NCBI GenBank assembly: GCA_049322795.1
Contig: JBMOQH010000010.1
Coordinates: 1-64,000 of the forward strand
DNA from: Immundisolibacter sp049322795
GTDB lineage: Bacteria > Pseudomonadota > Gammaproteobacteria > Immundisolibacterales > Immundisolibacteraceae
Direction of reading: 5' to 3'
DNA: 64,000 nt
How positions within the stretch are numbered: the stretch's first letter is position 1; each line of letters starts with the position of its first letter. Shown in pieces: positions 1 through 9,299 of the stretch. Both the position numbers and the translations under genes were made by a program. The notes beneath the pieces were generated by a model. The model was not told where the DNA came from, did no database searches, and saw only the letters and a program-made list of their open reading frames with translations.

Positions 1-1
1 G

Positions 2-418
2 GTGCACACGGTGCTCACCACGCCGGCCCACGTCAACGACGTGACCCAGGCGCACGGCCTGCTGCAGGGGCAGGAGACGGTCGTGCTCGGCGATGCCGGC
101 TACCAGGGCGTCGACCGGCGACCGGAAAACGCCGGGCGGCCGGTCACCTGGCACGTGGCGCTGCGCCCGGGCGTGCGCCGGGCCCTGCCCAACGATGAGC
201 TCGGCCGGTTGCGCCAGCGCATCGAGCGCGTCAAGGCGAGCCTGCGGGCGAAGGTCGAGCACCCGTTTCACGTCATCAAGAACCTGTTCCGGTACCGCAA
301 GACACGCTATCGGGGGCTCGCCAAGAACACCGCGCAGGTCGTGACGCTGTTCGGACTGGCCAACCTGGTGCTGGCCGGCTGGCGGCGGCGGGCGCGGGAC
401 ACCCTGCGTGCGTCCTGA
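2..418 (+). CDS. IS5-family transposase, C-terminal part (cut by window edge)
   Basis: This is the last ~138 residues of a DDE transposase of the IS5 type, the enzyme that cuts and joins the ends of its insertion sequence. The sequence shows GDAGYQG (second catalytic Asp region) and the VEHPF...RYRGLAKN block that carries the catalytic Glu in IS5 enzymes, then the usual Arg-rich tail. The first catalytic Asp and the rest of the N-terminus must lie before base 1, so the GTG at position 2 is not a real start. I could not recognise the right terminal inverted repeat after the stop codon. Whether the copy is intact cannot be judged from this window. Confidence 0.8.
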   Translation: MHTVLTTPAHVNDVTQAHGLLQGQETVVLGDAGYQGVDRRPENAGRPVTWHVALRPGVRRALPNDELGRLRQRIERVKASLRAKVEHPFHVIKNLFRYRKTRYRGLAKNTAQVVTLFGLANLVLAGWRRRARDTLRAS

Positions 419-826
419 GGGCGGGTTCCGGCGCCGCAAATCGGCCCAATCCCCCTGAAAACGCCACCCTCGACCCGCCGGACAGCCGTTTTTCACCCGC
501 GATCGCGCGTCGATGCGCTCGCCGCAGGGCAACCGGGGGATTGATCAGCGTTTCCCTCGTCATACGTGCTACGCGCCCGACCCCGACTGATGAAGTCACC
601 CTCGGTGAAAGCGTTCTGGGTGTGCGTGATACAAGTCCCGAAGCGTCAGCGCGTCCCTAAACCGATTGCGGCACGAGCACCGCGCCGCATCCCAATGCAG
701 GCTGCACGGCACAGGCGCCGAGTCGGTGCTTCGTCGGTGCAGGCGGGCTCCAAAGTGCGAGTCGCTGCGCCAAAATGCGGCCGGCACCGCAAGGCGTGAG
801 CACGCTCACCGACCAGGAACCCGCGC
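419..826. other. Intergenic, probable right flank of the IS element
   Basis: This stretch of 408 bases separates the transposase from the nat gene. The open frames inside it (for example 566-799 plus) are rich in Arg, Ala and Pro, have no ribosome binding site and look like chance frames in GC-rich DNA. The right end of the IS should fall in the first part, but no clear terminal repeat or target duplication can be fixed without the left end. A weak A-tract/T-tract inverted repeat (gaaaacg near 476, cgtttttc near 490) may be a terminator. Confidence 0.4.
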
Positions 827-1636
827 ATGACCGATCCGCTGCATCGCTATCTCGCCCGCCTGGGGCTTGCGGCCGAGGTCGGGCCGACGCTCGATACGCT
901 GACGGCGCTGCACCGCGCGCACGCGCTGCGCGTGCCGTACGAGAACCTCGACGTGCAGTTGCAGCGGCCGCTGTCGACCGACACCGGCGCGGCGCTCGCC
1001 AAGGTGGCTTCCGGGCGCGGCGGGTGGTGTTACGAGATGAATGGTTCGCTCGGCACCGCGCTGTCGGCGCTCGGCTTCGAGGTCACGCGCATGGCGGGGG
1101 GCGTGCAGCGCGCCACGCTCGGCGACCAGGCGCTCGGCAATCATCTGGTGCTCAAGGTCATGGTCGGGGACGAACCCTGGCTGTGCGACGTGGGGTTTGG
1201 TGACGGGCTCATCGAACCCATGCCGCTGGCCGAAGGGGCCTGCGCGCAGGGTGTCCTCGCGTTCCGGCTGGAACGCCTCGGCGACGGACTGTGGCGGTTT
1301 CACGGCGACCCGAAAACGGGCGGTGCGCCATCGTTCGATTTCGCCGATGCGCCGGCCGACGAGGACTTGCTCGCGCGGCAGTGCGCCCTGCTGCAAAGCG
1401 CGCCGGAATCGCCTTTCGTTCTCAATGCCGTGGTGCAGCAGCACCGGCCCGACGCGCATCTCGCGTTCCGGGGCCGGGTCTTGCGCACGGTGAGCGCGGC
1501 GGGGATTGCCGAGCGGACGGTGGCAAGCCCAAACGAATACGCGGCGGTGCTCGCGGCCGAGTTCGGGCTCGATCTGCCGGACGCGGCACTGCTGTGGCCG
1601 CGGATCGCCGCGCGGCACGAGGCGCTGTTCGGGTAA
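827..1636 (+). CDS. nat: Arylamine N-acetyltransferase
   Basis: The product transfers an acetyl group from acetyl-CoA to arylamines and hydrazines in the cytoplasm. At 269 residues it has the normal NAT length. The catalytic triad is visible: Cys68 in RGGWCYEMN, His106 in GNHLVL and Asp121 in CDVGFGD, almost the same numbering as in the enterobacterial enzymes. VPYENLDVQL near residue 37 is another family block. AGGA lies upstream of the ATG. The gene stands alone, with no neighbour in the same pathway, so a detoxification role is an inference from the family. Confidence 0.93.
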   Translation: MTDPLHRYLARLGLAAEVGPTLDTLTALHRAHALRVPYENLDVQLQRPLSTDTGAALAKVASGRGGWCYEMNGSLGTALSALGFEVTRMAGGVQRATLGDQALGNHLVLKVMVGDEPWLCDVGFGDGLIEPMPLAEGACAQGVLAFRLERLGDGLWRFHGDPKTGGAPSFDFADAPADEDLLARQCALLQSAPESPFVLNAVVQQHRPDAHLAFRGRVLRTVSAAGIAERTVASPNEYAAVLAAEFGLDLPDAALLWPRIAARHEALFG

Positions 1637-2068
1637 CCGCGCTCGCGGCATGGACCGGCGATTCGCGCCGCGCTGACGGTGCTGCGCAAGGCCCGGCCGC
1701 TGGCGCATACTCGCGGCCGCTGGCAGCGAAGCGCATCGTCTGGCGCAGCGACCGGCAACGCCGAATCGAGCCGGGCTTCGCCAGCCTGTCGCCACACTCC
1801 GGAACCGAACTGACTTGCCACACGGCCGCTTACCGTTGCCCCTGCTCGCCCGCGATTCGCGGACGGTGCGAAGCTGGGCCGGGCGGCGACGCCACGGCGA
1901 CGCGCCAGCCGGCCACACGCCACTGCCATCGCATGCAACCCACTCCCGCTTGTCGCGGCGGCCTGCCAGTCCTGCCGCCCCGCGGCCGTGTGCGCCCTCG
2001 CGCCCTGGCGTGCGCGGCATGAGGCCGTCCAAACCCGATTTGATTCACCCGGCCCCGGGGTCTTTGGC
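1637..2068. other. Intergenic, no gene recognised
   Basis: This stretch of 432 bases lies between nat and the first GH17 gene. A short direct repeat (cggccgctggc, twice within about 30 bases near 1700) is visible. The reading frame of the following gene is open back to 1988, but that extension lacks family similarity and would place the membrane segment internally. I see no RNA gene or clear promoter here. Confidence 0.4.
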
Positions 2069-4000
2069 ATGAAGCGCCTGGCCCTGGTCTACGCACTGGT
2101 CCTGCTGGTGATTGGCAGCGTGTGGGCGGCGCTCGGCCGCCCGCGGACGGTCGAGCCACCGGGCATGGCCGCCGGCAAGAAACTGCAGTGCGTCTCGTAC
2201 ACGCCGTTTCGGGATGGGCAGTCGCCCTACGATTTCGATCGAGGGCTGCGCATCCCGGCGACGAGTGTCGACCAGGACCTCAAGCTGCTCGCCAAGACCT
2301 TCGACTGCGTGCGCACCTACTCGGTGACCGGGCTCGAAGCGGTGCCGGCGGCGGCCGAAAGGCTGGGGCTGTCCGTGCTGCTCGGCGCCTGGGTCAGCGC
2401 CGACCCGGTGGCCACGCAGAAGGAATTGCTGGGCGTGATTGCGCTCGCCAAGCGTCATCCGTCGGTCGTGCGCGCGGTGATCGTCGGCAACGAGGCGCTG
2501 CTGCGCAAGGAGGTCACCGGCGAGCAGCTGGCCGGCTACATCGGGCAGGTCAAACGCGCCCTGCCGGGCGTGCCCGTCACGTATGCGGACGTGTGGGAGT
2601 TCTGGCTGAAGCACCCGCAGGTGGCGCCCGCCACCGACTTCGTCACCATCCACATCCTGCCGTACTGGGAAGACGAGCCGGCGGCGATCGACGATGCGCT
2701 GGCCCACGTCCGCAAGGTGTATCGGAAGATCGCCCGCAAGATCCCCGGCAAGGACATCCTGATCGGCGAAACCGGCTGGCCCTCCGCCGGCCGCATGCGC
2801 GAGGGTGCGCTGCCGGGCATCGAGAACCAGGCGCGCTTCATTCGCGGCTTCGTGCAGCTCGCCGAACAGGAGCACTGGCAGTACAACCTGATCGAAGCCT
2901 TCGACCAACCCTGGAAGCGCGTCAACGAGGGCACGGTGGGCGGCGAGTGGGGTCTTTTCGATACCCATCGCGCGGACAAGGGTGTGCTGGCGGGCCCGGT
3001 GCATCCTCACCCGCAGGGGTGGATGTTCGGGCTGGCGTCGGCCGTGCTCGCCCTGGCGACCTGGCCGCTGCTGGCGCGACGCCGGTCGGCCGGCGTTGGC
3101 CGTCTGGTCACGCTGGTCGTCGCGATCGCCAGCGGCGCGGTGCTGCTGGGGCTGCAACTGGAGCAGTTCACCATCACCGCCGACAGCGGCCTCGCCTGGG
3201 CCTACGCGGGGGTGCTGCTGCTGCTCGCGAGCGCCTGTTATGGGCTCACGATTCAAGCCCTCGCGGGCGGGCCGCGGGCTGCGCCGGCGCCGCTGTCCGC
3301 GGTGTTTCGTGCCTCGCCGGGCGCCACTGGCCAGGCACGGCTTGGCGGGCTGATCCACGCCGGGCTGCTGCTGTGCCTGCTGGGCGAAACCGCCGGCCTG
3401 GTGTTCGATTCGCGCTACCGCGACTTCAATTACTTTGCCTTTGCCCTGCCGGCGCTGGCGTATCTGCGGGTGTTCACGCATCGGCCGGATGCGCTTCCCG
3501 CGCCGGCCATCGAGCGCCCGCTTGCCTGGGCGCTGATTGGTGCGGCCGGCTTCATTCTGTACAACGAAACCCTGCACAACCTGCAGGCGGTCGCATGGGC
3601 GCTGCTGTGCGTGCTCGTCGCCTGCTCGCTGTGGCGCAATGCCAAAGGCAGCCCCGCGCCGCGGCTGGCGGCGCTGCTGCTGGCGGCCGTCAGCGCCTAT
3701 GCCGTCGCCGCGGCGGTGCGCTACGGCCTGATGGAAGCGCCGCAGTTCGTCGGGCGCTGCGCCGGGCAGGCCGGCGACATGCTGTGCGCCCTGCGCGGCA
3801 CGCTGGGTCTCCTGATCCACTTTGGCGTGTTTGGCTGGCTTGGCCTGCTGACGGCAATCGCCGCCGTGGCGACCGGAAACACGGCGCTGCGAATCGCCGC
3901 CACCGTTCTGGCGACGGTCGGCCTGGTGCTTTACAACGCCAGCCTCGGCATCGTCGCGTTCGCGGTGGTGATGATCGCGATCGCCCGCGACCCTGAGTGA
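2069..4000 (+). CDS. Membrane-bound GH17 glucan-active enzyme (NdvC-like)
   Basis: This is a 643-residue protein with an N-terminal membrane anchor (residues 4-22), a glycoside hydrolase family 17 domain (about 38-310) and then roughly nine to ten hydrophobic helices to the C-terminus. GH17 catalytic residues are visible: the acid/base Glu142 in VGNEALL and the nucleophile Glu234 in GETGWPS. Proteobacterial GH17 domains of this type are known to act on beta-1,3-glucans, several as transglycosylases, and rhizobial NdvC is needed for beta-1,6 linkages in cyclic glucan. The next gene encodes GH17 fused to a glucan synthase, which supports a shared pathway. I chose the ATG at 2069 because it begins the membrane anchor; an ATG at 1988 is also in frame. 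Confidence 0.8.
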   Translation: MKRLALVYALVLLVIGSVWAALGRPRTVEPPGMAAGKKLQCVSYTPFRDGQSPYDFDRGLRIPATSVDQDLKLLAKTFDCVRTYSVTGLEAVPAAAERLGLSVLLGAWVSADPVATQKELLGVIALAKRHPSVVRAVIVGNEALLRKEVTGEQLAGYIGQVKRALPGVPVTYADVWEFWLKHPQVAPATDFVTIHILPYWEDEPAAIDDALAHVRKVYRKIARKIPGKDILIGETGWPSAGRMREGALPGIENQARFIRGFVQLAEQEHWQYNLIEAFDQPWKRVNEGTVGGEWGLFDTHRADKGVLAGPVHPHPQGWMFGLASAVLALATWPLLARRRSAGVGRLVTLVVAIASGAVLLGLQLEQFTITADSGLAWAYAGVLLLLASACYGLTIQALAGGPRAAPAPLSAVFRASPGATGQARLGGLIHAGLLLCLLGETAGLVFDSRYRDFNYFAFALPALAYLRVFTHRPDALPAPAIERPLAWALIGAAGFILYNETLHNLQAVAWALLCVLVACSLWRNAKGSPAPRLAALLLAAVSAYAVAAAVRYGLMEAPQFVGRCAGQAGDMLCALRGTLGLLIHFGVFGWLGLLTAIAAVATGNTALRIAATVLATVGLVLYNASLGIVAFAVVMIAIARDPE

Positions 4001-4082
4001 TGTAGGCACCGCGACCCGTCCGGCGTAGACAATTTCGATCATCCTTCCGATTGGCCACCGTTTCCGGCACCTGCCAAGCGCC

Positions 4083-6713
4083 ATGAACAAAGAAAGCTTC
4101 CTCATCGCCATCGCCGTCGCCGCACTGACCATCATGTTCTGGGCCAGCATGAACCGGCCGACCGACGAGCCGGCGTGGCCGAAGGTGATCCAGGGCTTCT
4201 CGTTCGCCCCGTTCCGACCGGATCAGGACCCCACCGAGGAGCGCTATCCGAGCCTGCAGCAGATCGACGCCGATCTGGCGCTGCTGGCCGGTCGCACGCA
4301 CGCGGTGCGTACCTACAGCGTGCAGGAGAGCCTTGGCGAGATCCCCGACCTCGCCAAAAAGCACAAGATCAACGTCACGCTCGGCGGCTGGATCAGCGAC
4401 GATCTGGAAAACAACCAGCGCGAGATGAAGCGCCTGCTCGATATCGCGTCGCGCTCCACCAACGTGGTGCGGCTGATGGTGGGCAACGAGGCCGTGCTGC
4501 GCGGCGACGTGAGCGTGGACGAGTTGATCGCCTACATCGATGCGATCCGCGACAAAACCGACATCCCGGTCAGCACGGCCGAGCCGTGGCATATCTGGCT
4601 GCGCAACCCGAAGCTCGCCGAGCACGTCGATTTCATCGCCATACACCTGCTGCCCTACTGGGAAGGCCTACCGGTAGAGATGGCCGTCGACTATGTGTTC
4701 CAGCGTCTGGAGGAAGTGCAAAAGGCATTCCCCGACAAGGAAATCATCGTCGGCGAGGTGGGCTGGCCCAGCAACGGCCGCACGCGCCAGGGCGCCGTCG
4801 CGTCGACTGCCAACGAGGCGATTTTCCTGCGCCAGTTCCTGCAGCGCGCCAACGCCGAGAAGCTCACCTACTACCTGATGGAGGCCTTCGACCAGCCCTG
4901 GAAACACGGCGTCGAAAGCGGCGTCGGCGCGTACTGGGGTGTCTACGACGCCGAGCGCACGCCCAAGTTTCCGTTCGCGGCGCCCATCGTCGACATCCCG
5001 GACTGGCCGATGCTGGCGGGCATTTCGGTCCTGGTCGCCGTGGTCGTGTTCGGGCTGCTGCTGATCGACAGTCGCCTGATGCGCCGGCGTGGTCGAAGCT
5101 TTCTCGCCCTGGTCGCCTACTCCGCCGCCACCGCCGTGGTGTGGATCGTCTACGACTACGCCAATCAGTACATGACCGTCACCTCGGTGGTGGTGGGCGT
5201 GCTGCTGGTGCTGGGCATGATCGGCGTCATCGTCATCCTGTTTGCCGAAGCCCACGAGTGGGCCGAAGCAATCTGGCTCAAGCAGCACCGCCGCCTGCTG
5301 ACGCCGACCCATCTCGATGATTCGCTGTTGCCGTTCGTGTCGATCCACGTGCCGGCCTACAACGAACCGCCGGACATGATGATCGAGACCCTCGACGCGC
5401 TGGCACGGCTCGATTACCCGCGCTACGAAGTGCTGGTGATCGACAACAACACCAAGGATCCGGCGGTCTGGCAGCCGGTCGAGGAACACTGCAGGAAGCT
5501 CGGCAGCCGGTTCCGGTTCTTCCACAAGTCACCGCTGGCCGGCTTCAAGGCCGGCGCGCTCAACTTCGCGCTGCGCGAAACCTCGCCGGCGGCCTACGTG
5601 GTGGCGGTAATCGACAGCGATTACAAGGTCAGCCGGCGCTGGCTGCGGGACCTGGTGCCCGATCTGCTGAAGGACAAGATCGCCATCGTGCAGGCGCCGC
5701 AGGATTACCGGGACGCCGACGAGAACGCCTTCAAGGCCATGATCTACGCCGAATACCGGGGGTTCTTCTATATCGGCATGATCACCCGCAACGAGCGCAA
5801 CGCCATCATCCAGCACGGCACCATGACCATGGTGCGCAAGGACGTGCTGCAGCGCCTGGACGGCTGGGCCGAGTGGTGCATCACCGAGGACGCCGAGCTC
5901 GGCCTGCGGGTGTTCGAGCAGGGCCTCGGCGCCACCTACATCCCCACCAGCTACGGCCAGGGGCTGATGCCGGACACGTTCACCGACTTCAAGAAACAGC
6001 GCTTCCGCTGGGCCTTCGGGGCGATTCAGATCATGCGCCGGCACATGTCGTCGCTGCTGCGCGGCGGCGCACGCCTGACGCTCGGACAGCGTTATCACTT
6101 CGTCGCCGGCTGGCTGCCGTGGCTCGCCGACGGCATCAACGTCATCTTCAACCTGGCAGCCCTCGCCTGGTCCGCCGGCATGCTGTGGGCGCCGCGAACC
6201 GTCGACCCGCCGCTGCTGATCTTCTCCGCCCTGCCGCTGACGCTGTTCGTGTTCAAGCTCGGCAAGCTGGTCTACCTTTACCGCACCCGTGTCGGGACCA
6301 GCATCCGCCAGACCATCGCGGCGGCCGTTGCCGGTCTGGCGCTGACCCACACCATCGGCGTGGCCGTCCTGACCGGCTTGTTCGTCAAGGAGAAGCCGTT
6401 CTTCCGCACGCCCAAACGGGCCAACACGCAGGCGGTGCTGGCCGCCATCAACGCGGCACGCGAAGAAACCCTGATGCTGGCGGCGCTCACCTTCACGGCC
6501 TGGGCCGTGGTCACCCGCCTGGGCACCGAGTCGCTCGACCTGCTGGTGTGGGCCATCATGCTGCTCATGCAGGCGATTCCGTACTTTTGCTCGCTGGTGC
6601 TGTCGCTGGTCAGCGCGCTGCCGCGCCTGCCCGCGCGCCTGATCGGCAAGAGCCAGCCCATGCAGGACGCCGCCGATCATGTGCTGACGAACTCGCCGAC
6701 GCCGTCGGCCTGA
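4083..6713 (+). CDS. ndvB: GH17-GT2 fusion, beta-1,3-glucan synthase (NdvB-like)
   Basis: This 876-residue inner-membrane protein joins a periplasmic GH17 domain to a processive family 2 glycosyltransferase. Order: anchor (5-22), GH17 (about 33-300; Glu136 in VGNEAVL, Glu225 in GEVGWPS), membrane helices (about 308-395), cytoplasmic GT2 domain (about 420-660) and C-terminal helices. The GT2 domain shows VIDNN, the DSD metal-binding motif in VIDSDYK, TEDAELG with the catalytic Asp, and the acceptor-site QRFRW. This architecture matches Pseudomonas NdvB, which uses UDP-glucose to make beta-1,3-glucan remodelled by the GH17 part. It sits 82 bases after another GH17 gene and probably shares its transcript. 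The linkage and whether the product is cyclic are inference. Confidence 0.85.
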   Translation: MNKESFLIAIAVAALTIMFWASMNRPTDEPAWPKVIQGFSFAPFRPDQDPTEERYPSLQQIDADLALLAGRTHAVRTYSVQESLGEIPDLAKKHKINVTLGGWISDDLENNQREMKRLLDIASRSTNVVRLMVGNEAVLRGDVSVDELIAYIDAIRDKTDIPVSTAEPWHIWLRNPKLAEHVDFIAIHLLPYWEGLPVEMAVDYVFQRLEEVQKAFPDKEIIVGEVGWPSNGRTRQGAVASTANEAIFLRQFLQRANAEKLTYYLMEAFDQPWKHGVESGVGAYWGVYDAERTPKFPFAAPIVDIPDWPMLAGISVLVAVVVFGLLLIDSRLMRRRGRSFLALVAYSAATAVVWIVYDYANQYMTVTSVVVGVLLVLGMIGVIVILFAEAHEWAEAIWLKQHRRLLTPTHLDDSLLPFVSIHVPAYNEPPDMMIETLDALARLDYPRYEVLVIDNNTKDPAVWQPVEEHCRKLGSRFRFFHKSPLAGFKAGALNFALRETSPAAYVVAVIDSDYKVSRRWLRDLVPDLLKDKIAIVQAPQDYRDADENAFKAMIYAEYRGFFYIGMITRNERNAIIQHGTMTMVRKDVLQRLDGWAEWCITEDAELGLRVFEQGLGATYIPTSYGQGLMPDTFTDFKKQRFRWAFGAIQIMRRHMSSLLRGGARLTLGQRYHFVAGWLPWLADGINVIFNLAALAWSAGMLWAPRTVDPPLLIFSALPLTLFVFKLGKLVYLYRTRVGTSIRQTIAAAVAGLALTHTIGVAVLTGLFVKEKPFFRTPKRANTQAVLAAINAAREETLMLAALTFTAWAVVTRLGTESLDLLVWAIMLLMQAIPYFCSLVLSLVSALPRLPARLIGKSQPMQDAADHVLTNSPTPSA

Positions 6714-6778
6714 CGGGGCGCCACCGCCCCCCCGCGCCGGGGGCTGAGGGAAAGGCCGATTTGTTCAGCGCTTCCCGG

Positions 6779-6877
6779 CCGGGATCGATGGCGCCAGCTG
6801 TCGATCCCGGGAACGCATCGGGGTCCTGCAGCGCAATGTGGCGAGCTGAAAAAATCCATGGACAGGATTTTTTCAGC
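6779..6877 (+). terminator. Two hairpins downstream of the glucan synthase gene
   Basis: There are two perfect inverted repeats. The first has 10-base arms ccgggatcga (6779-6788) and tcgatcccgg (6801-6810). The second has 13-base arms gctgaaaaaatcc (6845-6857) and ggattttttcagc (6865-6877) around a 7-base loop. The second has an A-run on its left arm and a T-run on its right arm, so it could stop transcription from either side. It lies between ndvB and the next gene on the same strand and should separate the two transcripts. Confidence 0.6.
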
Positions 6878-6972
6878 ATCCCGTCGAGCGATTTCCACGC
6901 CAAAGCGAGCTCCCGGGTGGCGGGTACACTACGCGCCCCGACGACGCTTGCCACCACCCGAACACGCCCGCG

Positions 6973-8145
6973 ATGAAACGCACCATCAGCCTCGAAACCC
7001 TCCAGTTCGCCACCCGCTGCGTGCACGGCGGCGTCTACAAGGACGCCCAGTACAACTCTGTCGTCACGCCCATCTACCCCTCGTCGACCTTTTACTTCGA
7101 AGGCCCGCGGCAGACCTCCGGCTACGACTACACGCGTACCAAGAACCCCACCCGCGACGCGCTCGAGGAAAACCTGGCGAGCCTGGAAGGCGGCGCCGGC
7201 GCCACCGCGGTGGCGACCGGCATGGCCGCCATCACCACCGTGCTGCACCTGCTGCCGGCGGGTGCGCACGTCATCGCGGGCAACGACATCTACGGCGGCA
7301 CCTACCGGCTGTTCGCCAACGTGCTGCCGGCGCGCGGGCTGCGCTTCTCGCTGATCGACATGGGCGACCTCGCCGCGGTGGAAGCGGCCATCGAGGCCGA
7401 CACCGCGCTGATCTGGATCGAGACGCCGAGCAATCCGCTGCTGCGCCTGACGGACATCGCCGCGGTCTGCGCGCTGGCCCGTCCGCGCGGCATCCTCACC
7501 TGCGCCGACAACACCTTCCTCAGCCCCTATCTGCAGCGCCCGCTGGAGCTGGGTGCTGATCTGGCGCTGCACTCGACGACCAAATACCTGAACGGCCACA
7601 GCGACGTGGTCGGCGGCGCCATCGTGTCCGGCACCGCGGAACTGGCCGCCCGCGTGGCCGCCACCGCCAACGCGCTTGGCACCACCTGCTCGCCCTACGA
7701 CGCCTGGCTGGTGCTGCGCGGCGTGAAGACGCTGCCGCTGCGCATGCAGGCGCACGAACGCAACGCCGCCGCGCTGGCGCAGTTCCTGCACACCCACCCG
7801 CGGGTCAGCCGCGTCTACTACCCCGGTCTTGCCAGCCATCCGGACCACGCGCTCGCCAAGCGCCAGCAGGACGGCTTCGGCGCCATGCTGAGCTTTGATC
7901 TCGACGGCGGCGAAGCGGCCGTGTTCCGCCTGGTCGAGCACCTGAAGCTGTACGCCTTCGCGGAGTCGCTCGGTGGCGTCGAAAGTCTCATCGAGCACCC
8001 GGCCAGCATGAGCCACGCGGCCATGACCGAGCAGGCGCAGGCCGCCGCCGGCATCGGCCCGGGTCTGGTCCGCGTATCGGTGGGTATCGAAGACACGCAG
8101 GACCTGATCGATGACATGCGCCAAGCGCTCGATCGGCTCGACTGA
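6973..8145 (+). CDS. Cys/Met-metabolism PLP enzyme (cystathionine lyase or synthase type)
   Basis: This is a 390-residue fold-type I PLP enzyme of the trans-sulfuration family. The PLP-binding lysine is Lys204 in HSTTKYLNGHSDVVGG; YDYTRTKNPTRDALE near 51-66, the GMAAI block near 83 and ETPSNPLL near 150 are also diagnostic. Family members include cystathionine gamma-synthase, cystathionine beta- and gamma-lyase and O-acetylhomoserine sulfhydrylase; sequence alone does not settle which reaction is used, and no methionine gene is adjacent. The length is normal. The ATG at 6973 begins the conserved region and no longer start is needed. It is probably its own transcript, since hairpins precede it. 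Confidence 0.85.
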   Translation: MKRTISLETLQFATRCVHGGVYKDAQYNSVVTPIYPSSTFYFEGPRQTSGYDYTRTKNPTRDALEENLASLEGGAGATAVATGMAAITTVLHLLPAGAHVIAGNDIYGGTYRLFANVLPARGLRFSLIDMGDLAAVEAAIEADTALIWIETPSNPLLRLTDIAAVCALARPRGILTCADNTFLSPYLQRPLELGADLALHSTTKYLNGHSDVVGGAIVSGTAELAARVAATANALGTTCSPYDAWLVLRGVKTLPLRMQAHERNAAALAQFLHTHPRVSRVYYPGLASHPDHALAKRQQDGFGAMLSFDLDGGEAAVFRLVEHLKLYAFAESLGGVESLIEHPASMSHAAMTEQAQAAAGIGPGLVRVSVGIEDTQDLIDDMRQALDRLD

Positions 8146-8182
8146 ATCCTGCGCGGGCCACGCCCCGCCCGTTTGCAGTCTC

Positions 8183-8205
8183 CCCGGCGCCTGACTGACG
8201 CCGGG
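8183..8205 (+). terminator. GC-rich hairpin after the PLP enzyme gene
   Basis: The arms cccggcg (8183-8189) and cgccggg (8199-8205) flank a 9-base loop, 38 bases after the stop codon. There is no T-run after it, so it may be a weak or Rho-assisted terminator or just chance pairing in GC-rich DNA. Confidence 0.3.
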
Positions 8206-8284
8206 CCGGGACGACCGTGGGCGTCTGCGCGCCGGACTGAACGGCCGTTATGCTAGCGCCACGCCCCACCGACGTGACCCGCCG

Positions 8285-9268
8285 ATGCCAAGCACGCTAT
8301 CGACCGTTTTGACCCAGCGCCTGGGCATCGCCTATCCGGTCTGCCAGGCCGGCATGGGCTTCATCGCCCGCGGTGCGCTGGCGGGCGCCGTGTCGGCCGC
8401 CGGTGGGCTCGGCGTGATCGGGGCGGAGGGCCTGTCGGCGGACGAACTGGCCGCCGAGATCGCCGCCGTGCGCGCCATCACCGACCTCCCGTTCGGCGTC
8501 GACATCCTGTTCGGGCAGGTCAAGAGCGAGCGCAGCGACGCGGTGGTCGAGTACAGCGCGCAGGTGCAGCGGCAGATCGATGTCGTGCTCGAAGCCCGCG
8601 TGCCGGTGCTGATCTCGGGCCTGGGTTCGCCGGCCGGCGTGCTGGACGCCGCCCACGCCCGCGGCATCACCGTCATGTCGGTCATCGGCAACGTGCGCCA
8701 GGCGCAGCGTCTGGCCGCCGCCGGCGTCGACCTGCTGATTGCCCAAGGGCACGAGGCCGGCGGCCACACCGGACGCATCGGCACCTTCACCCTGCTGCCG
8801 CAGGTGGTGGACGCGGTGGACGTGCCGGTGCTGGCGGCGGGCGGCATCGGCGACGGCCGCGGGCTGGTGGCCGCGCTGGCGCTCGGCGCCTGCGGGGTGT
8901 GGCTCGGCACGCGCTTCGTCGCCGCCGCCGAGGCCCACGCCCACGAGGCGTACAAACAGAAAATCGTCGCCATCGACGAGGAAGGCACGGTGGTCACCCG
9001 CGCCCACAGCGGCAAGCCCTGCCGGCTGGTCAGAAACGCCTTCACCGAGCACTGGGACGCCCACCCGCAGGACATCCTGCCCTTCCCGGCCCAGCACATC
9101 GCGGTCGGCCGCGACGCCGCCCGCCGCGCCCGCTACGAGGGCGCGGTCGAGGACGGCGGCCTGCCGGCCGGGCAGGTATCCGGCATGATCCGCGAGGTGC
9201 TGCCGGCGGGCGAGATCGTGCGCCGCATCATGGCCGAAGCCCAGGCGACGCTTGGCCGTTTTCGCTGA
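8285..9268 (+). CDS. Nitronate monooxygenase / 2-nitropropane dioxygenase family FMN enzyme
   Basis: This is a 327-residue TIM-barrel flavoprotein. It shows an N-terminal CQAGMGFIARGALAGAVS block, GHEAGGHTG with the His expected at the active site, and the FMN phosphate-binding region AAGGIGDGRGL followed by GACGVWLGTRF. Known relatives oxidise alkyl nitronates, and some (FabK) reduce enoyl-ACP. It is followed 31 bases later by a ferredoxin gene and then a class III CoA-transferase on the same strand, which hints that its real substrate may be an acyl-CoA or aromatic compound rather than a nitronate. Function beyond the family is therefore open. Confidence 0.82.
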   Translation: MPSTLSTVLTQRLGIAYPVCQAGMGFIARGALAGAVSAAGGLGVIGAEGLSADELAAEIAAVRAITDLPFGVDILFGQVKSERSDAVVEYSAQVQRQIDVVLEARVPVLISGLGSPAGVLDAAHARGITVMSVIGNVRQAQRLAAAGVDLLIAQGHEAGGHTGRIGTFTLLPQVVDAVDVPVLAAGGIGDGRGLVAALALGACGVWLGTRFVAAAEAHAHEAYKQKIVAIDEEGTVVTRAHSGKPCRLVRNAFTEHWDAHPQDILPFPAQHIAVGRDAARRARYEGAVEDGGLPAGQVSGMIREVLPAGEIVRRIMAEAQATLGRFR

Positions 9269-9299
9269 ACCACACATAACCATCACCAGGAGGGGAGCC

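Noticed and set aside
566..799. 77-codon plus-strand ORF between the IS fragment and nat
   Set aside because: It has no ribosome binding site, biased Arg/Ala/Pro composition and no similarity to anything I recognise.
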